From Corynebacterium sp. (GTDB lineage: Bacteria > Actinomycetota > Actinomycetes > Mycobacteriales > Mycobacteriaceae), in the NCBI RefSeq assembly GCF_030532965.1, contig NZ_JAUNKC010000008.1, positions 44,158-108,157 on the forward strand: DNA of 64,000 nt, written 5' to 3'. The notes beneath the pieces are model-generated. The model had not been told where the DNA came from. It did no database searches and saw only the letters and a list, made by a program, of their open reading frames with translations. The stretch's first letter is position 1, and the number at the start of each line of letters is the position of its first letter. Both the position numbers and the translations under genes were made by a program. This document shows, in pieces, positions 1-9,700 of the stretch.

Positions 1-782
1 GAGACGAAAAAACACCAGGTGAAGTGTGTCAACTACTGGTTGATATGCATCAGGGTGACGCCCAGGTTGAAGTTCTCAGTGATCTAGGTTCAGCGGATGA
101 GGCCCATTCTGTTGGTTGTGCGTTTCATCCGCCGTCTGTCGTCAGCGCGCTGAATGTCATCGCTGTTGTGCCGTCGAAAAGCGGCAACCCCCGAACTCCG
201 GGGCTGCCTGACTCCAAATTCGAAAACGATGGCCAATTGACCAAATCGCATATTCGGGCGTTGACCGTTTCTGCGCTTGCACCTTCCGAGGGCGACGTTC
301 TGTGGGATATCGGCGGCGGAGCAGGTAGCGTCGCCATTGAATGTCTGCGCGCCACCAACACCACTCGTGCGGTGTGTTTCGAGATCGACGAAATTCGCCG
401 GGGTCGGATTTTAAAAAATGCCCGCACCCTAGGCGTAGCGCATAGACTCGCCGTCCAAGGGGAGGCCCCAACTAACTACACATCCGTCCCGGATAATCCC
501 GATGTCGTGTTCATTGGCGGCGGCATCACCACCCCTGGCGTTTTTTCTGGCGCATGGGACCGACTCAAACCAGGTGGCAGGCTTGTTGCGAATGCGGTAA
601 CCATTGAATCCGAACAGATGCTGTGGAAGTTAAAAGGCCGACACGGCGGCACGCTGGCTCGATTTGATATAGCCAAAGAGCACTCCGTCGGTGGTTTCAG
701 CACGTTCAAACCTGCCTTGCCCGTGACGCAGTGGGTCGTAACCAAAACCGACTCTGACTATCTGGAAGAATTTAACGAATGA
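1..782 (+). CDS. cobL: Precorrin-6Y C5,15-methyltransferase, decarboxylating (CobL), 3' part
   Basis: The frame is open to the left window edge (first full codon at position 3), so the gene starts outside and only 259 C-terminal residues are visible. A possible GTG at 24 lies inside the family domain and is not taken as the start. The visible part contains the end of the CbiE-type methylase half and the whole CbiT-type half. The latter has the SAM-binding motif LWDIGGGAGSVAIE, close to the LWDIGAGSGS form usual for CbiT. The enzyme methylates C5 and C15 of the corrin ring and removes the C12 acetate carboxyl in the aerobic B12 pathway. Its stop overlaps the cobM start as ATGA, which indicates translational coupling. 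One copy of the CGTCGAAAAG repeat lies at 172-181. Confidence 0.93.
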   Translation, partial: DEKTPGEVCQLLVDMHQGDAQVEVLSDLGSADEAHSVGCAFHPPSVVSALNVIAVVPSKSGNPRTPGLPDSKFENDGQLTKSHIRALTVSALAPSEGDVLWDIGGGAGSVAIECLRATNTTRAVCFEIDEIRRGRILKNARTLGVAHRLAVQGEAPTNYTSVPDNPDVVFIGGGITTPGVFSGAWDRLKPGGRLVANAVTIESEQMLWKLKGRHGGTLARFDIAKEHSVGGFSTFKPALPVTQWVVTKTDSDYLEEFNE

Positions 783-1552
783 CCGTCTACTTTATCGGCG
801 CTGGCCCTGGCGCCCCGGATCTACTGACGCTGCGCGCCGATCGATTAATCCGTAGCTGTGGAATGTGCTTGTACGCTGGCTCTATAGTCCCGGAGGAAGT
901 TTTAGCCAATGTCCCGCCGGAAGCGGAATTGATAAATACCGCCCGGATGCCGCTGGATGCGATTACTGAAACAATCAGTCGGGCCCACCACGCCGGAATG
1001 GATGTGGCTCGTCTGCATTCAGGCGATCCGGCTATCTATTCGGCTGTCGCTGAACAAGCCCGAAGACTCACCGAATTAGGTATTGATTATGAGATTGTCC
1101 CAGGTGTGGCTTCTTTTTCGGCAGCAGCCGCGGCGCTTGGTCACGAATTGACCGTCCCAACTGTGGGCCAGACTGTTATCCTTACCCGGGTTTCCGGTCG
1201 GGCGTCAGCGATGCCAGCGGGGGAGGATCTTGCGACGCTAGGGGCAAGTAGGGCAACGCTATGCATTCATTTGGCGGCGCACGACATAGTTCGGGTGGTT
1301 TCCGAACTCGTGCCGAATTACGGCGCAGAATCTCCAGTGGCTGTTGTGGCGTTTGCCTCGCGCCCGGAACAAGTCATTGTTCGAGGAACCCTGCGCGATA
1401 TTGCGCAAAAAGTCCAGGATCAGGGCATTACCCGTACCGCTGTCATTATCGTCGGTGATGTTTTGGCAGCGGATGGATTCCCAGATTCGTTCTTGTATTC
1501 AGATGATCGGCCACGAGATGACGAGGGAAGAACCATTCCATGCGCGCATTAA
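779..1552 (+). CDS. cobM: Precorrin-4 C11-methyltransferase (CobM)
   Basis: This is a 257-residue single-domain tetrapyrrole methylase that transfers a methyl group from SAM to C11 of precorrin-4. The N-terminal motif FIGAGPGAPDLLT is the conserved GxGPG(x)PxLLT loop of the CobA/CobM/CobJ superfamily, and LHSGDPAIYSAV is the second conserved block (GDP). Full length is typical for the family. The start overlaps the cobL stop by four bases and the 3' end overlaps cobK by 13 bases, so cobL-cobM-cobK form one transcription unit. No separate promoter is visible. Confidence 0.95.
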   Translation: MTVYFIGAGPGAPDLLTLRADRLIRSCGMCLYAGSIVPEEVLANVPPEAELINTARMPLDAITETISRAHHAGMDVARLHSGDPAIYSAVAEQARRLTELGIDYEIVPGVASFSAAAAALGHELTVPTVGQTVILTRVSGRASAMPAGEDLATLGASRATLCIHLAAHDIVRVVSELVPNYGAESPVAVVAFASRPEQVIVRGTLRDIAQKVQDQGITRTAVIIVGDVLAADGFPDSFLYSDDRPRDDEGRTIPCAH

Positions 1553-2268
1553 TTCTGGGCGGTACCGCCGAGGGCAGGGAAGTAGCTAAACAATTGGTTA
1601 TGCGCGGCTGGCATGTCACCAGCTCGTTGGCAGGGCGAGTCGACAACCCACGATTACCGGTAGGTGAGGTTCGAATCGGTGGCTTTGGTGGTCCCGCGGG
1701 ACTTACAACCTGGTTAATCGACAACGGGATTGAGGTCGTCATTGATGCGACCCATCCGTTCGCTGAGCGCATCTCACTATCGGCTGCAGAGGCGGCGCGC
1801 GCTACCGGAATCCCGTTATTGGCGTTGCACCGCCCGGAATGGAAGCCACAGGCACGGGATAAGTGGATTCCAGTTGCCTCAATGGCGGAGGCAGCAAAAG
1901 TTGCAGCCCGGGACTTTCACCACATTTTCTTAACCATCGGCCGGCAACAGCTCGCACCGTTTGCTGAAGACCCGCATAATTTGTACGTCATTCGTACTGT
2001 TGAACCACCTCACGTTCCGTTGCCGCCTCGCCATCGGTTGATCCAGTCGCGGGGCCCATTTACTGTTGCCGATGAGAAAAAATTGATGCGAGGAAACCAA
2101 ATCGATTGTGTGGTAACCAAAAATTCTGGCGGCTCCATGACCGAAGCTAAGCTGATCGCGGCCCGGGAGTTGGGCATTCCGGTGATTATGGTGCAGCGAC
2201 CCGCGCTGCCCACTGTCGCCACTATCGTTTATAGCCCGGAAGAAGTAATCTCTGCATTGCACCAATGA
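1540..2268 (+). CDS. cobK: Precorrin-6A reductase (CobK)
   Basis: This 242-residue protein reduces precorrin-6A to dihydroprecorrin-6A with NADPH. The N-terminal LILGGTAEGREVAKQL is the family's nucleotide-binding start. DATHPFAERIS, TIGRQQLAPF and VTKNSGGSMTEAKL are further CobK/CbiJ blocks. The ATG at 1540 lies within cobM and gives the standard length with the GGTAEG motif right at the N-terminus. It is the last gene of the cobLMK unit and is followed by a hairpin shared with the convergent secreted-protein gene. Confidence 0.95.
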   Translation: MRALILGGTAEGREVAKQLVMRGWHVTSSLAGRVDNPRLPVGEVRIGGFGGPAGLTTWLIDNGIEVVIDATHPFAERISLSAAEAARATGIPLLALHRPEWKPQARDKWIPVASMAEAAKVAARDFHHIFLTIGRQQLAPFAEDPHNLYVIRTVEPPHVPLPPRHRLIQSRGPFTVADEKKLMRGNQIDCVVTKNSGGSMTEAKLIAARELGIPVIMVQRPALPTVATIVYSPEEVISALHQ

Positions 2269-2307
2269 TGCAATCATATTCGGCTTTGAAGCCGTCCTAC
2301 GAAAAAC

Positions 2308-2365
2308 AACACCCAATCGAAAGCTACCGCCGTAAGTATCGGCAATGATCGCTCGATTGGGTGTT
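2308..2365. terminator. Bidirectional hairpin between cobK and the secreted-protein gene
   Basis: A perfect 13-bp inverted repeat (2308-2320 with 2353-2365) flanks a 32-base loop that could fold further. It lies between two convergent genes and is the expected site for termination from both sides. There is no long T run, so the mechanism is inferred. Confidence 0.6.
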
Positions 2366-2382
2366 AGTGAATGTAGAACTGG

Positions 2383-2784
2383 TTAGATCTTGAAGAAGTT
2401 GAAGATCGCCACACGCAGTGGACCAAGCAGGACGCCGATTACGCTGAGGATGCTGACCGCGATCAAGATGGCTTGAACAGTTGCGCTCTGCCCGTCAAAC
2501 CACCGTTCTGCTTTGGAGCTACCTTCGCTGACTTTGACCTTCGAAGCACGGTCTTTCATGTCTGAAGAAATCTTCGACTTTGAAGAGCTTTCGGAGGAGT
2601 TCTTCGAATTAGAAGAATTATTTGAGGAGTTGTTATTCGCGGTGAGGTTGATATCAGCGGAATTGGTGGTTTCGGAGGAACCCTGCGAGCTGGACTCTTC
2701 AGCAGCTGCGATGTTATTCATTCCGATGCCACTTGCCAAGACAGCGGTTGTGGTCAGGGTGGCAAGAGCGCGTTTGATAGTCAT
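2383..2784 (-). CDS. Secreted serine-rich protein with C-terminal hydrophobic segment
   Basis: I do not recognise this family. The 133-residue product begins with a Sec signal peptide (basic MTIKRALATL start, hydrophobic core, cleavage probable after IAAA). A serine/asparagine-rich linker about 45 residues long and a short charged stretch follow. It ends in a hydrophobic segment of about 25 residues (ILIAVSILSVIGVLLGPLRV) and a short tail with a lysine. The ATG at 2784 was chosen. A TTG at 2793 has a better spaced AGGAAGG site, so the start may be nine bases further upstream. The gene sits inside the cob cluster without an obvious role there. Its architecture resembles the 52988-53989 protein (signal peptide, low-complexity linker, C-terminal helix), although the sequences are not evidently homologous. 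It may be an envelope-anchored or small pore-like protein; that is inference. Confidence 0.75.
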   Translation of the reverse strand: MTIKRALATLTTTAVLASGIGMNNIAAAEESSSQGSSETTNSADINLTANNNSSNNSSNSKNSSESSSKSKISSDMKDRASKVKVSEGSSKAERWFDGQSATVQAILIAVSILSVIGVLLGPLRVAIFNFFKI

Positions 2785-2862
2785 GCGAGACAAAACAGAG
2801 GCCTTCCTCAATTAATTGGATGTGATTTGTTATTGAACTGAGACTAATACATCTTAGTTTCA

Positions 2863-4404
2863 TTAGTCATATCGGCGGGAGGTAAAAACTCGTTTCTCCC
2901 CCCGAGTGGTTTCATACACCTTGGTGGTTGAAGCCCCGATGATCACCATCGTGCGCATGTCGACGACCGTTGGATCGAAGTCTGCGATGGTTGTGATCGT
3001 GACTTCTTGTTGCTCACTTCCCACCGCACGTGCCACGATAACCGGCGTAGTAGGGGATTGATACTCGGCCACAATATCCCGCATTCGGGATACTTGCCAT
3101 CTGCGTTCTTGAGAGGCTGGGTTATAAACAGCAAAAGCCATGTCAGCGCCAGCAAGAGCACGGATTCGCTTTTCGACGACATCAAACGGTTTTAGCCGAT
3201 CTGATAGCGAAATCATGCCAAAATCGTGACCCAACGGTGCACCGACGCAGGAAGCAACAGCTTGCGCGGCAGTCATTCCTGGGATCACCCGGATAGGAAT
3301 ATCGCGCCATAGATCATCATCTGCGGTCTCTAATACCGCCGCAGCCATTGCGAAAACGCCGGGGTCACCGGAGGAAACAACGGCGACCCGTCGTCCAGCT
3401 TTCGCCATGTCTAGGGCCATCGCGGCGCGTTCTGCTTCCACCTTGTTATCGGAGAGGTGACGGCGCTGCCCGGCGCGTTCCGGTACCCGATTAATGTATG
3501 TCGAGTAGCCGACAATGTCTGTTGCTTTTTTGAGCTCTGCCTGTACTTCTGGGGTGGTCCATCGTGGTGCACCGGGCCCCAGTCCGACTACGACGACTTC
3601 TCCGATGGCTGCCGGATCTTCGGTGCGCGTTGATTCAGGTGATTGCTTATTTGACGGTACGACTGCGACAGCGAAATACGGGATTTCGGCTGGGTCGGCC
3701 TCTAGAAGCGGAGTATGGTTTTGGCCTTCCATACCGACTCGGGTGACAACGAATGCTCGATCGGCGACGCCTGCGGTTGTCATTGCCTGTTTTACTTTGG
3801 AAAACGTCCGTCCGAGTTTCATCACTACTGCGCAGTCTGTGTCACGTAGCTTTTCGGTTAGCGTTGCTTCGTCTAGGGTGCCGGGCAGGACAGTCAGTAT
3901 TTCTTCGTCTTCGCATAAGGGTATGCCTAATACATCAGCGGCTGCGGTAATAGAGGGTATGCCGGGAATTATTTCAGCGGGGAAGTCTTCGGCCAACATG
4001 CGATGCAAGTGCTGGTAGGAGCTGTAGAGCATCGGGTCACCTAGGGCTAGTACCGCAACGGTTTTTCCAGCCTTAAGGTGTACGCTTAGGCGGTTTGCAG
4101 CGGTGGCATAAAACTCGGCCATGGCGCCGACATAGCCGCCTGGATGGTCGGTAATTCCGGTGGTTACGGGGTATTCCAGTAATTCGATGAGATGATCAGC
4201 CCGGATGTGCGTTTGCGCGATTTTTCGAGCCGTCGAATCGCCGCCTTTGCGTGCATGGAACGCTATGACATCGGCTTGGTCGATGGCGGCGACGGCTTTG
4301 AGCGTGAGTAATTCGGGGTCACCGGGCCCCACGCCAACGCCTATGAGTTTTCCAGTTGGTTTGGTTACGGTTTGCGACTGGGGGAGAGATTCAGGTGTAT
4401 GCAT
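2863..4404 (-). CDS. cobIJ: Bifunctional precorrin-2 C20- / precorrin-3B C17-methyltransferase (CobIJ)
   Basis: This 513-residue protein is a fusion of two tetrapyrrole methylases. Residues 15-250 are CobI-like (LIGVGVGPGDPELLTLKAV, then LALGDPMLYSSY) and methylate precorrin-2 at C20. Residues 268-505 are CobJ-like (VVVVGLGPGAPRWTTPEV, VVSSGDPGVFAMAAAV) and make precorrin-4 by C17 methylation and ring contraction. CobI-CobJ fusions are common in Actinobacteria. Both halves keep the GxGPG and GDP loops, so both should be active. It lies downstream of cobH (39-base gap) in a cobG-cobH-cobIJ unit. A CGTCGAAAAG repeat copy sits at 3169-3178 (minus). Confidence 0.95.
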   Translation of the reverse strand: MHTPESLPQSQTVTKPTGKLIGVGVGPGDPELLTLKAVAAIDQADVIAFHARKGGDSTARKIAQTHIRADHLIELLEYPVTTGITDHPGGYVGAMAEFYATAANRLSVHLKAGKTVAVLALGDPMLYSSYQHLHRMLAEDFPAEIIPGIPSITAAADVLGIPLCEDEEILTVLPGTLDEATLTEKLRDTDCAVVMKLGRTFSKVKQAMTTAGVADRAFVVTRVGMEGQNHTPLLEADPAEIPYFAVAVVPSNKQSPESTRTEDPAAIGEVVVVGLGPGAPRWTTPEVQAELKKATDIVGYSTYINRVPERAGQRRHLSDNKVEAERAAMALDMAKAGRRVAVVSSGDPGVFAMAAAVLETADDDLWRDIPIRVIPGMTAAQAVASCVGAPLGHDFGMISLSDRLKPFDVVEKRIRALAGADMAFAVYNPASQERRWQVSRMRDIVAEYQSPTTPVIVARAVGSEQQEVTITTIADFDPTVVDMRTMVIIGASTTKVYETTRGEKRVFTSRRYD

Positions 4405-4443
4405 AAGTGTTAAGTGGGGAACTACCTGGTAGCTGTGAATGAA

Positions 4444-5121
4444 TTATGTGGTTTCGAGGATTTCCTGGCGGGTGGCTAACGCATTGAGTGCGGCGCAGGT
4501 GATCGCTGAGCCACCGCGTCGCCCGTGGACGGTGAGGAATTCAGTTCCCAGGGATTCTGCTACGTTTGCTAAAGCCAATTTTGATTCAGCTGCGCCGATA
4601 AACCCGACCGGAATGCCAAGAATCGCGGCTGGTCGAGGGCGTGATGGGTCTTCGTGCAGCCAATTAAGCAGGTGGAACAACGCTGTCGGCGCGTTGCCGA
4701 TGGCGACGATTGCGCCGTTCAAATAGGGTTGCCATAATTCGACTGCGGCTGCGGTGCGGGTGGTATTTAATTGTGCCGCTAGATCTGGGGTACGTGGATC
4801 CCTAAGAAAACATAATGCTTCATTATTCTGTGGCAGCCGGGCGCGGGTAATTCCGGAATGAACCATGTGGACATCGGTGAGAATTGGTTTACCTGCGTCA
4901 AATGCCGCCCGGGCTGCGGGGACTAGCTGTGGTGAAAATTCGATGTCGCTTGCTAGGTCCGTTTGGCCCGCGGCATGGATCATTCGCACCGCAACTTGTG
5001 CCTGCTGGTCGTCAAAGCGAGCGAGATCCGATTCGGCACGGATCATGGCGAATGATTGCCGGTAGATTTCATTGCCATCGGTGATGTAGGAAAACGGGAA
5101 TTCGGATTCGAATGAATTCAT
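4444..5121 (-). CDS. cobH: Precorrin-8X methylmutase (CobH)
   Basis: This 225-residue enzyme moves the methyl group from C11 to C12, giving hydrogenobyrinate. The family's features are present: an SFAMIRAE block near residue 23, an AxRMIHAAGQTD-like block with the proposed catalytic His, and the C-terminal VGFIGAAESKLAL. The ATG at 5121 overlaps the cobG stop by four bases, so translation is probably coupled. It is the second gene of the cobG-cobH-cobIJ unit. Confidence 0.95.
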   Translation of the reverse strand: MNSFESEFPFSYITDGNEIYRQSFAMIRAESDLARFDDQQAQVAVRMIHAAGQTDLASDIEFSPQLVPAARAAFDAGKPILTDVHMVHSGITRARLPQNNEALCFLRDPRTPDLAAQLNTTRTAAAVELWQPYLNGAIVAIGNAPTALFHLLNWLHEDPSRPRPAAILGIPVGFIGAAESKLALANVAESLGTEFLTVHGRRGGSAITCAALNALATRQEILETT

Positions 5122-6302
5122 CGTGATGTAACCTCGTATTCGCCGTCACCAGTGGCGAGGTATTCAGTGTGTGATGATAGCGGGTGTCCGCAGCGTCGTT
5201 CGCAGCCGGAAAAGTGGATAAGGCCTGCCGGAATCGTGTCTGATTGCGCCAGGTTAGCTGCATCTTGTTGAGTATGTGACAGCGACTTATTGCAGCCGGG
5301 AAGCCCGGTGCAGGCTGTTATTCGCAACCAGGGTGAACGTTCGTCGAATATCAGGCCCATTGGGGCTAGTACGCGAAGCACTGCGTCGGCGTCGTGTTCA
5401 GGTATGTCGTGAATAACTAGAGATGCCCACGGGGTGATGGTGGTGGTGGCACCGATGGCCGCTAGAATCTGGGCGACTTTTGCCGACAAAAACCCGAACC
5501 TCAGACCAGCTCCCAACGATACGGTGTGTGAGTTTGGGGCTTCGTTTTCGAGCCACCCGATGGGACGAAAATTAAAAGCTTGTGTAGGTCGGGAATCCAC
5601 AGCGTCGTGCTTTTCGACGACCGGCGAGTCTGCTAAAACTGCAAGGATCGATGCGATTGCGGTTGGGTTCTCACGCAACCGCCAATGTTCCCCTCTAGTG
5701 TTTTGCCACGCTTCTGCAGCCGCCGTGAGCAAAGGTGCGACCTGCTCTTCTGCCGTGATGACATAGGGCTGCAGCTGGCCGGCAAGTATTAATTGAAATC
5801 CACGGTCACAGCGACGAACACCAAAATCCGGACGCCTACTCAGCACGTCGCCGGAACCACCATCAATACCAAATAGTGTGCGCCCAGATAATCCGGTGAC
5901 GGTGCCATTTGATAGGAGTGCGGTATCGAGCGCTTCAACCAGCGGCCATAGGTCTTTGTCCAGCGGGGAGGCTAGGATGTTTCGGATTTTGTCATGGGGG
6001 CGGGAGGGGAGAAACCCAGCGTCCTCAACCGCAGCCAAAAATTCTGCATCATTGCTAACACCCCGGAACTGAAGATTGCCGCGGGTGGTGATGTGGATTG
6101 TTCCATCGCCGATATCGGTTGAAATTCGGGCAATGTCTTGCCATTGTTCCGCGAGAATTTTCCCACCGGGAAACCGAACACGACCGATCGCACCATCTTG
6201 TGCGTTATGGAGTTTGATCGCACCTGGACACATGTCGCTTCGGGAACGATCTGGCGAAGTAATCAAAACACTGACATCAGCGTTTTCATTAAGGATGGTC
6301 AT
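5118..6302 (-). CDS. cobG: Precorrin-3B synthase (CobG)
   Basis: This 394-residue enzyme of the nitrite/sulfite reductase fold makes precorrin-3B with O2, which marks this as the aerobic B12 pathway. Two ferredoxin-like half repeats and the Fe-S/siroheme cysteine sets are visible near the C-terminus: CTGLPGCNKS and GCERRCGHP, giving the four Cys expected for a 4Fe-4S cluster. The ATG at 6302 is preceded by AGGATGAG. It heads the minus-strand cob unit, and its promoter must lie in 6303-6500, back to back with cobN. I see no riboswitch on this side. A CGTCGAAAAG copy lies at 5610-5619 (minus). Confidence 0.92.
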   Translation of the reverse strand: MTILNENADVSVLITSPDRSRSDMCPGAIKLHNAQDGAIGRVRFPGGKILAEQWQDIARISTDIGDGTIHITTRGNLQFRGVSNDAEFLAAVEDAGFLPSRPHDKIRNILASPLDKDLWPLVEALDTALLSNGTVTGLSGRTLFGIDGGSGDVLSRRPDFGVRRCDRGFQLILAGQLQPYVITAEEQVAPLLTAAAEAWQNTRGEHWRLRENPTAIASILAVLADSPVVEKHDAVDSRPTQAFNFRPIGWLENEAPNSHTVSLGAGLRFGFLSAKVAQILAAIGATTTITPWASLVIHDIPEHDADAVLRVLAPMGLIFDERSPWLRITACTGLPGCNKSLSHTQQDAANLAQSDTIPAGLIHFSGCERRCGHPLSSHTEYLATGDGEYEVTSR

Positions 6303-6375
6303 AGGATCTCATCCTAATCGGTGAGCCAGTAACTACCGAACTGGTGAAAAAGAATGTGTCGGAGCAGACATCAAA

Positions 6376-6385
6376 CGTCGAAAAG
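6376..6385 (+). repeat. Intergenic copy of the CGTCGAAAAG repeat
   Basis: This exact 10-mer is followed by C (11-mer CGTCGAAAAGC) and lies between cobG and the cobN riboswitch. It has no inverted partner nearby. It belongs to the 18-copy family described in the findings. Confidence 0.85.
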
Positions 6386-6507
6386 CTACAACCAAGAGCG
6401 GAACGCGTCAACTTTGCCTTTTGCCGTGGGCTCACGTGGCTTTAGCAATCCGCCCCGAGAGATTGGGGTAGGAAACGCTTCACTTCCCATGCCTATGGGC
6501 TAAGGTA

Positions 6508-6596
6508 AGTCTATTGCATTGTTCGCAGTGAATCCGGTGTAATTCCGGGCGGTCGCGCCACTGTCACAGTCAGACCACTGCATATAATGCAACCGC
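6508..6596 (+). ncRNA. Cobalamin (AdoCbl-type) riboswitch upstream of cobN
   Basis: Between a 7-bp closing stem (6514-6520 with 6586-6592) lie the hallmark cobalamin-riboswitch elements in order. These are the GAATCCGGTGTAATTCCGG core, the GCCACTG segment and the B12-box-like AGTCAGACC. The element sits about 110 bases upstream of the cobN ATG, in the same direction. B12 binding is expected to lower CobN synthesis. A short hairpin (GATGCG/CGCATC, 6613-6632) between the aptamer and the start could be part of the expression platform, but no U-tract follows. Control may therefore act on translation. Confidence 0.88.
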
Positions 6597-6705
6597 TTTA
6601 AAATTCAACACCTGATGCGAATTTTTCCGCATCGTGGGTGTGCACACTTGTCTTGGCCCTTGCACTAAGGCGCGTCACTTTAGGCTTGGAAAGGAACCAA
6701 CATCA

Positions 6706-9700
6706 ATGATTACTTTGCTGTCCACCTCAGACACCGATCTGCTTTCGGCCCAAAAAGCAGGGGAATCGGCAGATGTACACTACCAATACGCGAATCCAAA
6801 TTTCCTTAATAACGATTCGCTCAACGAACTTATAGCTACGACAGATATCTTTGTCGTTCGCCTTCTCGGTGGAAAACGCGCATGGGAATGGGGGATAGAG
6901 GCGCTTGTGGCCTCCGGGAAACAGGTCGTCGTGGTATCCGGCGAATTGGCTGTGGACGCAGAATTAACCGAACTGTCTACCCCGCCAGCCGGTGTGGTAA
7001 CCACCGCCCATACCTACCTTGCTGAGGGTGGCAAAGACAATCTTGTTAATCTCCACAACTTCCTGTCCGACACGCTGCTTCTCACCGGACTGGGCTTTAA
7101 TGAACCAGCGCATATGCCCATCTGGGGTCATCTGCACCGTGAGGGCGAGGATCCTTCGTGGCAGGTAGCTCCGGATGCGCCACGCATTGGTATCATTTAC
7201 TACCGCGCGCAGCACTTAGCCGGAAATACCCACTATATCCACGCCCTCGCCGATGCAATCGTAGAACGAGGCGCCACCGCTGTGCCTATTTTCGCAGCGT
7301 CGTTGCGGCAGGCTCCGCCAGAATTGCTGGCCGAAATTGCCACCTGCGACGTATTGATCACAACTGTGTTGGCAGCCGGTGGCTCTAAACCGGCCACCGC
7401 CCAAGCTGGTGGGGATGATGAAGCCTGGGACGTCGCGCAATTGGCGGCGTTGGATATCCCGATCATTCAAGGCTTGGCTCTAACCAATTCTCGGAAGGAA
7501 TGGGAAGAATCAGACGAGGGGCTCAGCCCAATCGATGTCGCTTCCCAAATCGCGGTTCCGGAATTCGATGGTCGGCTTATCACCGTACCGTTTTCGTTTA
7601 AGGAATACGACGCCGACGGCCTCATTTGCTACGTGCCCGACCACGACCGCTGCCAACGCTTAGCGGGAATCGCCTACCGGCACGCTCGGCTGCGGCATAT
7701 TTCGCCAGCCGAGAAAAAGATTGTCCTTATGCTTTCTGCATATCCGACGAAACACGCTCGCATCGGTAACGCGGTTGGTTTGGACACCCCGTTATCGACT
7801 CTGCGGGTTCTGCGCGCTCTGCATAACGCAGGCTACGACCTTGGCGACATTGATCAGATCCCCGGGTTCAGCGTTGAGGGCGAGCTTGATGGCGATGCTC
7901 TCATGCACGCGATCATCGCCGCTGGTGGTCACGACCCTGACTGGCTAACTGAAGAGGTTCTTTCCAACAACCCCCTCAAACTACCAGCTGCAACATATCA
8001 GCGTTTCTTCGAATCATTGCCGGAAGAAATGCAAGCTGAAATGGAAGAACACTGGGGCGGGGCACCAGGGACCCATTACGTGAACCCAGAGACCAACGAG
8101 CTTTATATTGCGGGACTTAGCTTCGGCAATGTTGTGGTCATGGTGCAACCGCCACGTGGTTTCGGTGAAAACCCAGTCGGTATCTATCACGATCCCGATT
8201 TGCCCGCGAACCACCACTACCTGGGCACGTATTTCTGGCTCAGAGAGGTTTTCGGAGCGGACGCGATCGTCCACATGGGCAAACACGGAAATATGGAATG
8301 GCTGCCGGGCAAAAACGCCGGGCTATCCGCCGAGTGTTACCCGGACCAAGCCATCAATGAGTTACCCCTAATCTACCCGTTTCTGGTGAACGACCCAGGT
8401 GAGGGCACTCAGGCGAAGCGACGCGCCCACGCGACACTTATCGACCACATGATTCCCCCAATGGCGCGTGCCGAATCCTATGGAGATATCACGCGTCTGG
8501 AACAACTTCTTGACGAGCACGCCACGATTTCCGCGATGGATCCAGCGAAGCTGCCTGCTATTCGTCAAGAAATTTGGACGCTGCTTCAGGCCGCGAAAAT
8601 GGATCGGGATCTCGGTTGGGCCGAGCGCCCCGATGAAGATGCCTTCGATGACAAAATGATGGAAATCGACGGCTGGCTATGCGAGATCAAAGATGTTGCC
8701 ATCCGAGGCGGCCTCCATATCCTAGGCGAAACCGTCAGTGGTGACGTCCGGGTGGAGCTCGTCTTGGCAATGTTGCGGGCCCGCCAGCTCTGGGGCGGCG
8801 AAACCGCAGTTCCTGGCCTCAGGGAGACCTTAGGGCTTTCGGAATCCGGCGATGAAACTCGCAACCGTGTTGACGAGGTGGAAGGAATCGCCCAACAGCT
8901 GTTAACCAGCCTGGAAAACTGCGACTGGGACGCCGGAACTGTTTCCGAAATTGTCGCGGCAGCCGACTACTTACCGGCGAACACGAATAAAGATGAGCTG
9001 ATCAAGCTTCTTTCATTTGCTTGTGGCGAAATCATTCCGCGGTTGGCGGAAACTTCCCGGGAAATCGACCAAATCCTACGGGCTTTATCGGGCCGTTTCA
9101 TTGAAGCAGGTCCGTCTGGCTCCCCGATGCGCGGACTGGTCAATGTATTACCCACCGGCAGAAATTTCTACTCAGTCGACCCAAAGTCCCTGCCATCGCG
9201 TCTTGCGTGGGAAACGGGTCAGCTGCTCGCCGAATCTCTCATCACCCGCTACCGTGAGGAGCACGGCGATTATCCGAAGTCCGTGGGTCTTTCCGTGTGG
9301 GGAACCTCCGCCATGCGCACCTCAGGCGATGACATCGCAGAAGTCTTTGCGCTACTCGGTGTGCGGCCGGTGTGGGACGAGGCTTCGCGGCGCGTTATTG
9401 ACCTTGAAGTTATTTCGTTGGAAGAACTTCGGCGACCACGTATTGATACCACTGTCCGAATTTCTGGGTTCTTCCGCGATGCTTTCCCGCACGTTCTCGC
9501 ACTGCTTGACGACGCCGTCCAACTCGTCGCCAGCCTCGATGAGCCGGACGACATGAACTATGTGGCTGCACATGCCCGCGTCGATAAGCAAGAAAACCCC
9601 AAAGCCCACGTGCGCCGAATCTTCGGATCTAAACCAGGTACCTACGGTGCGGGCTTGTTGCAATTGATCGAATCTGGCAACTGGCGCGACGATAAAGACC

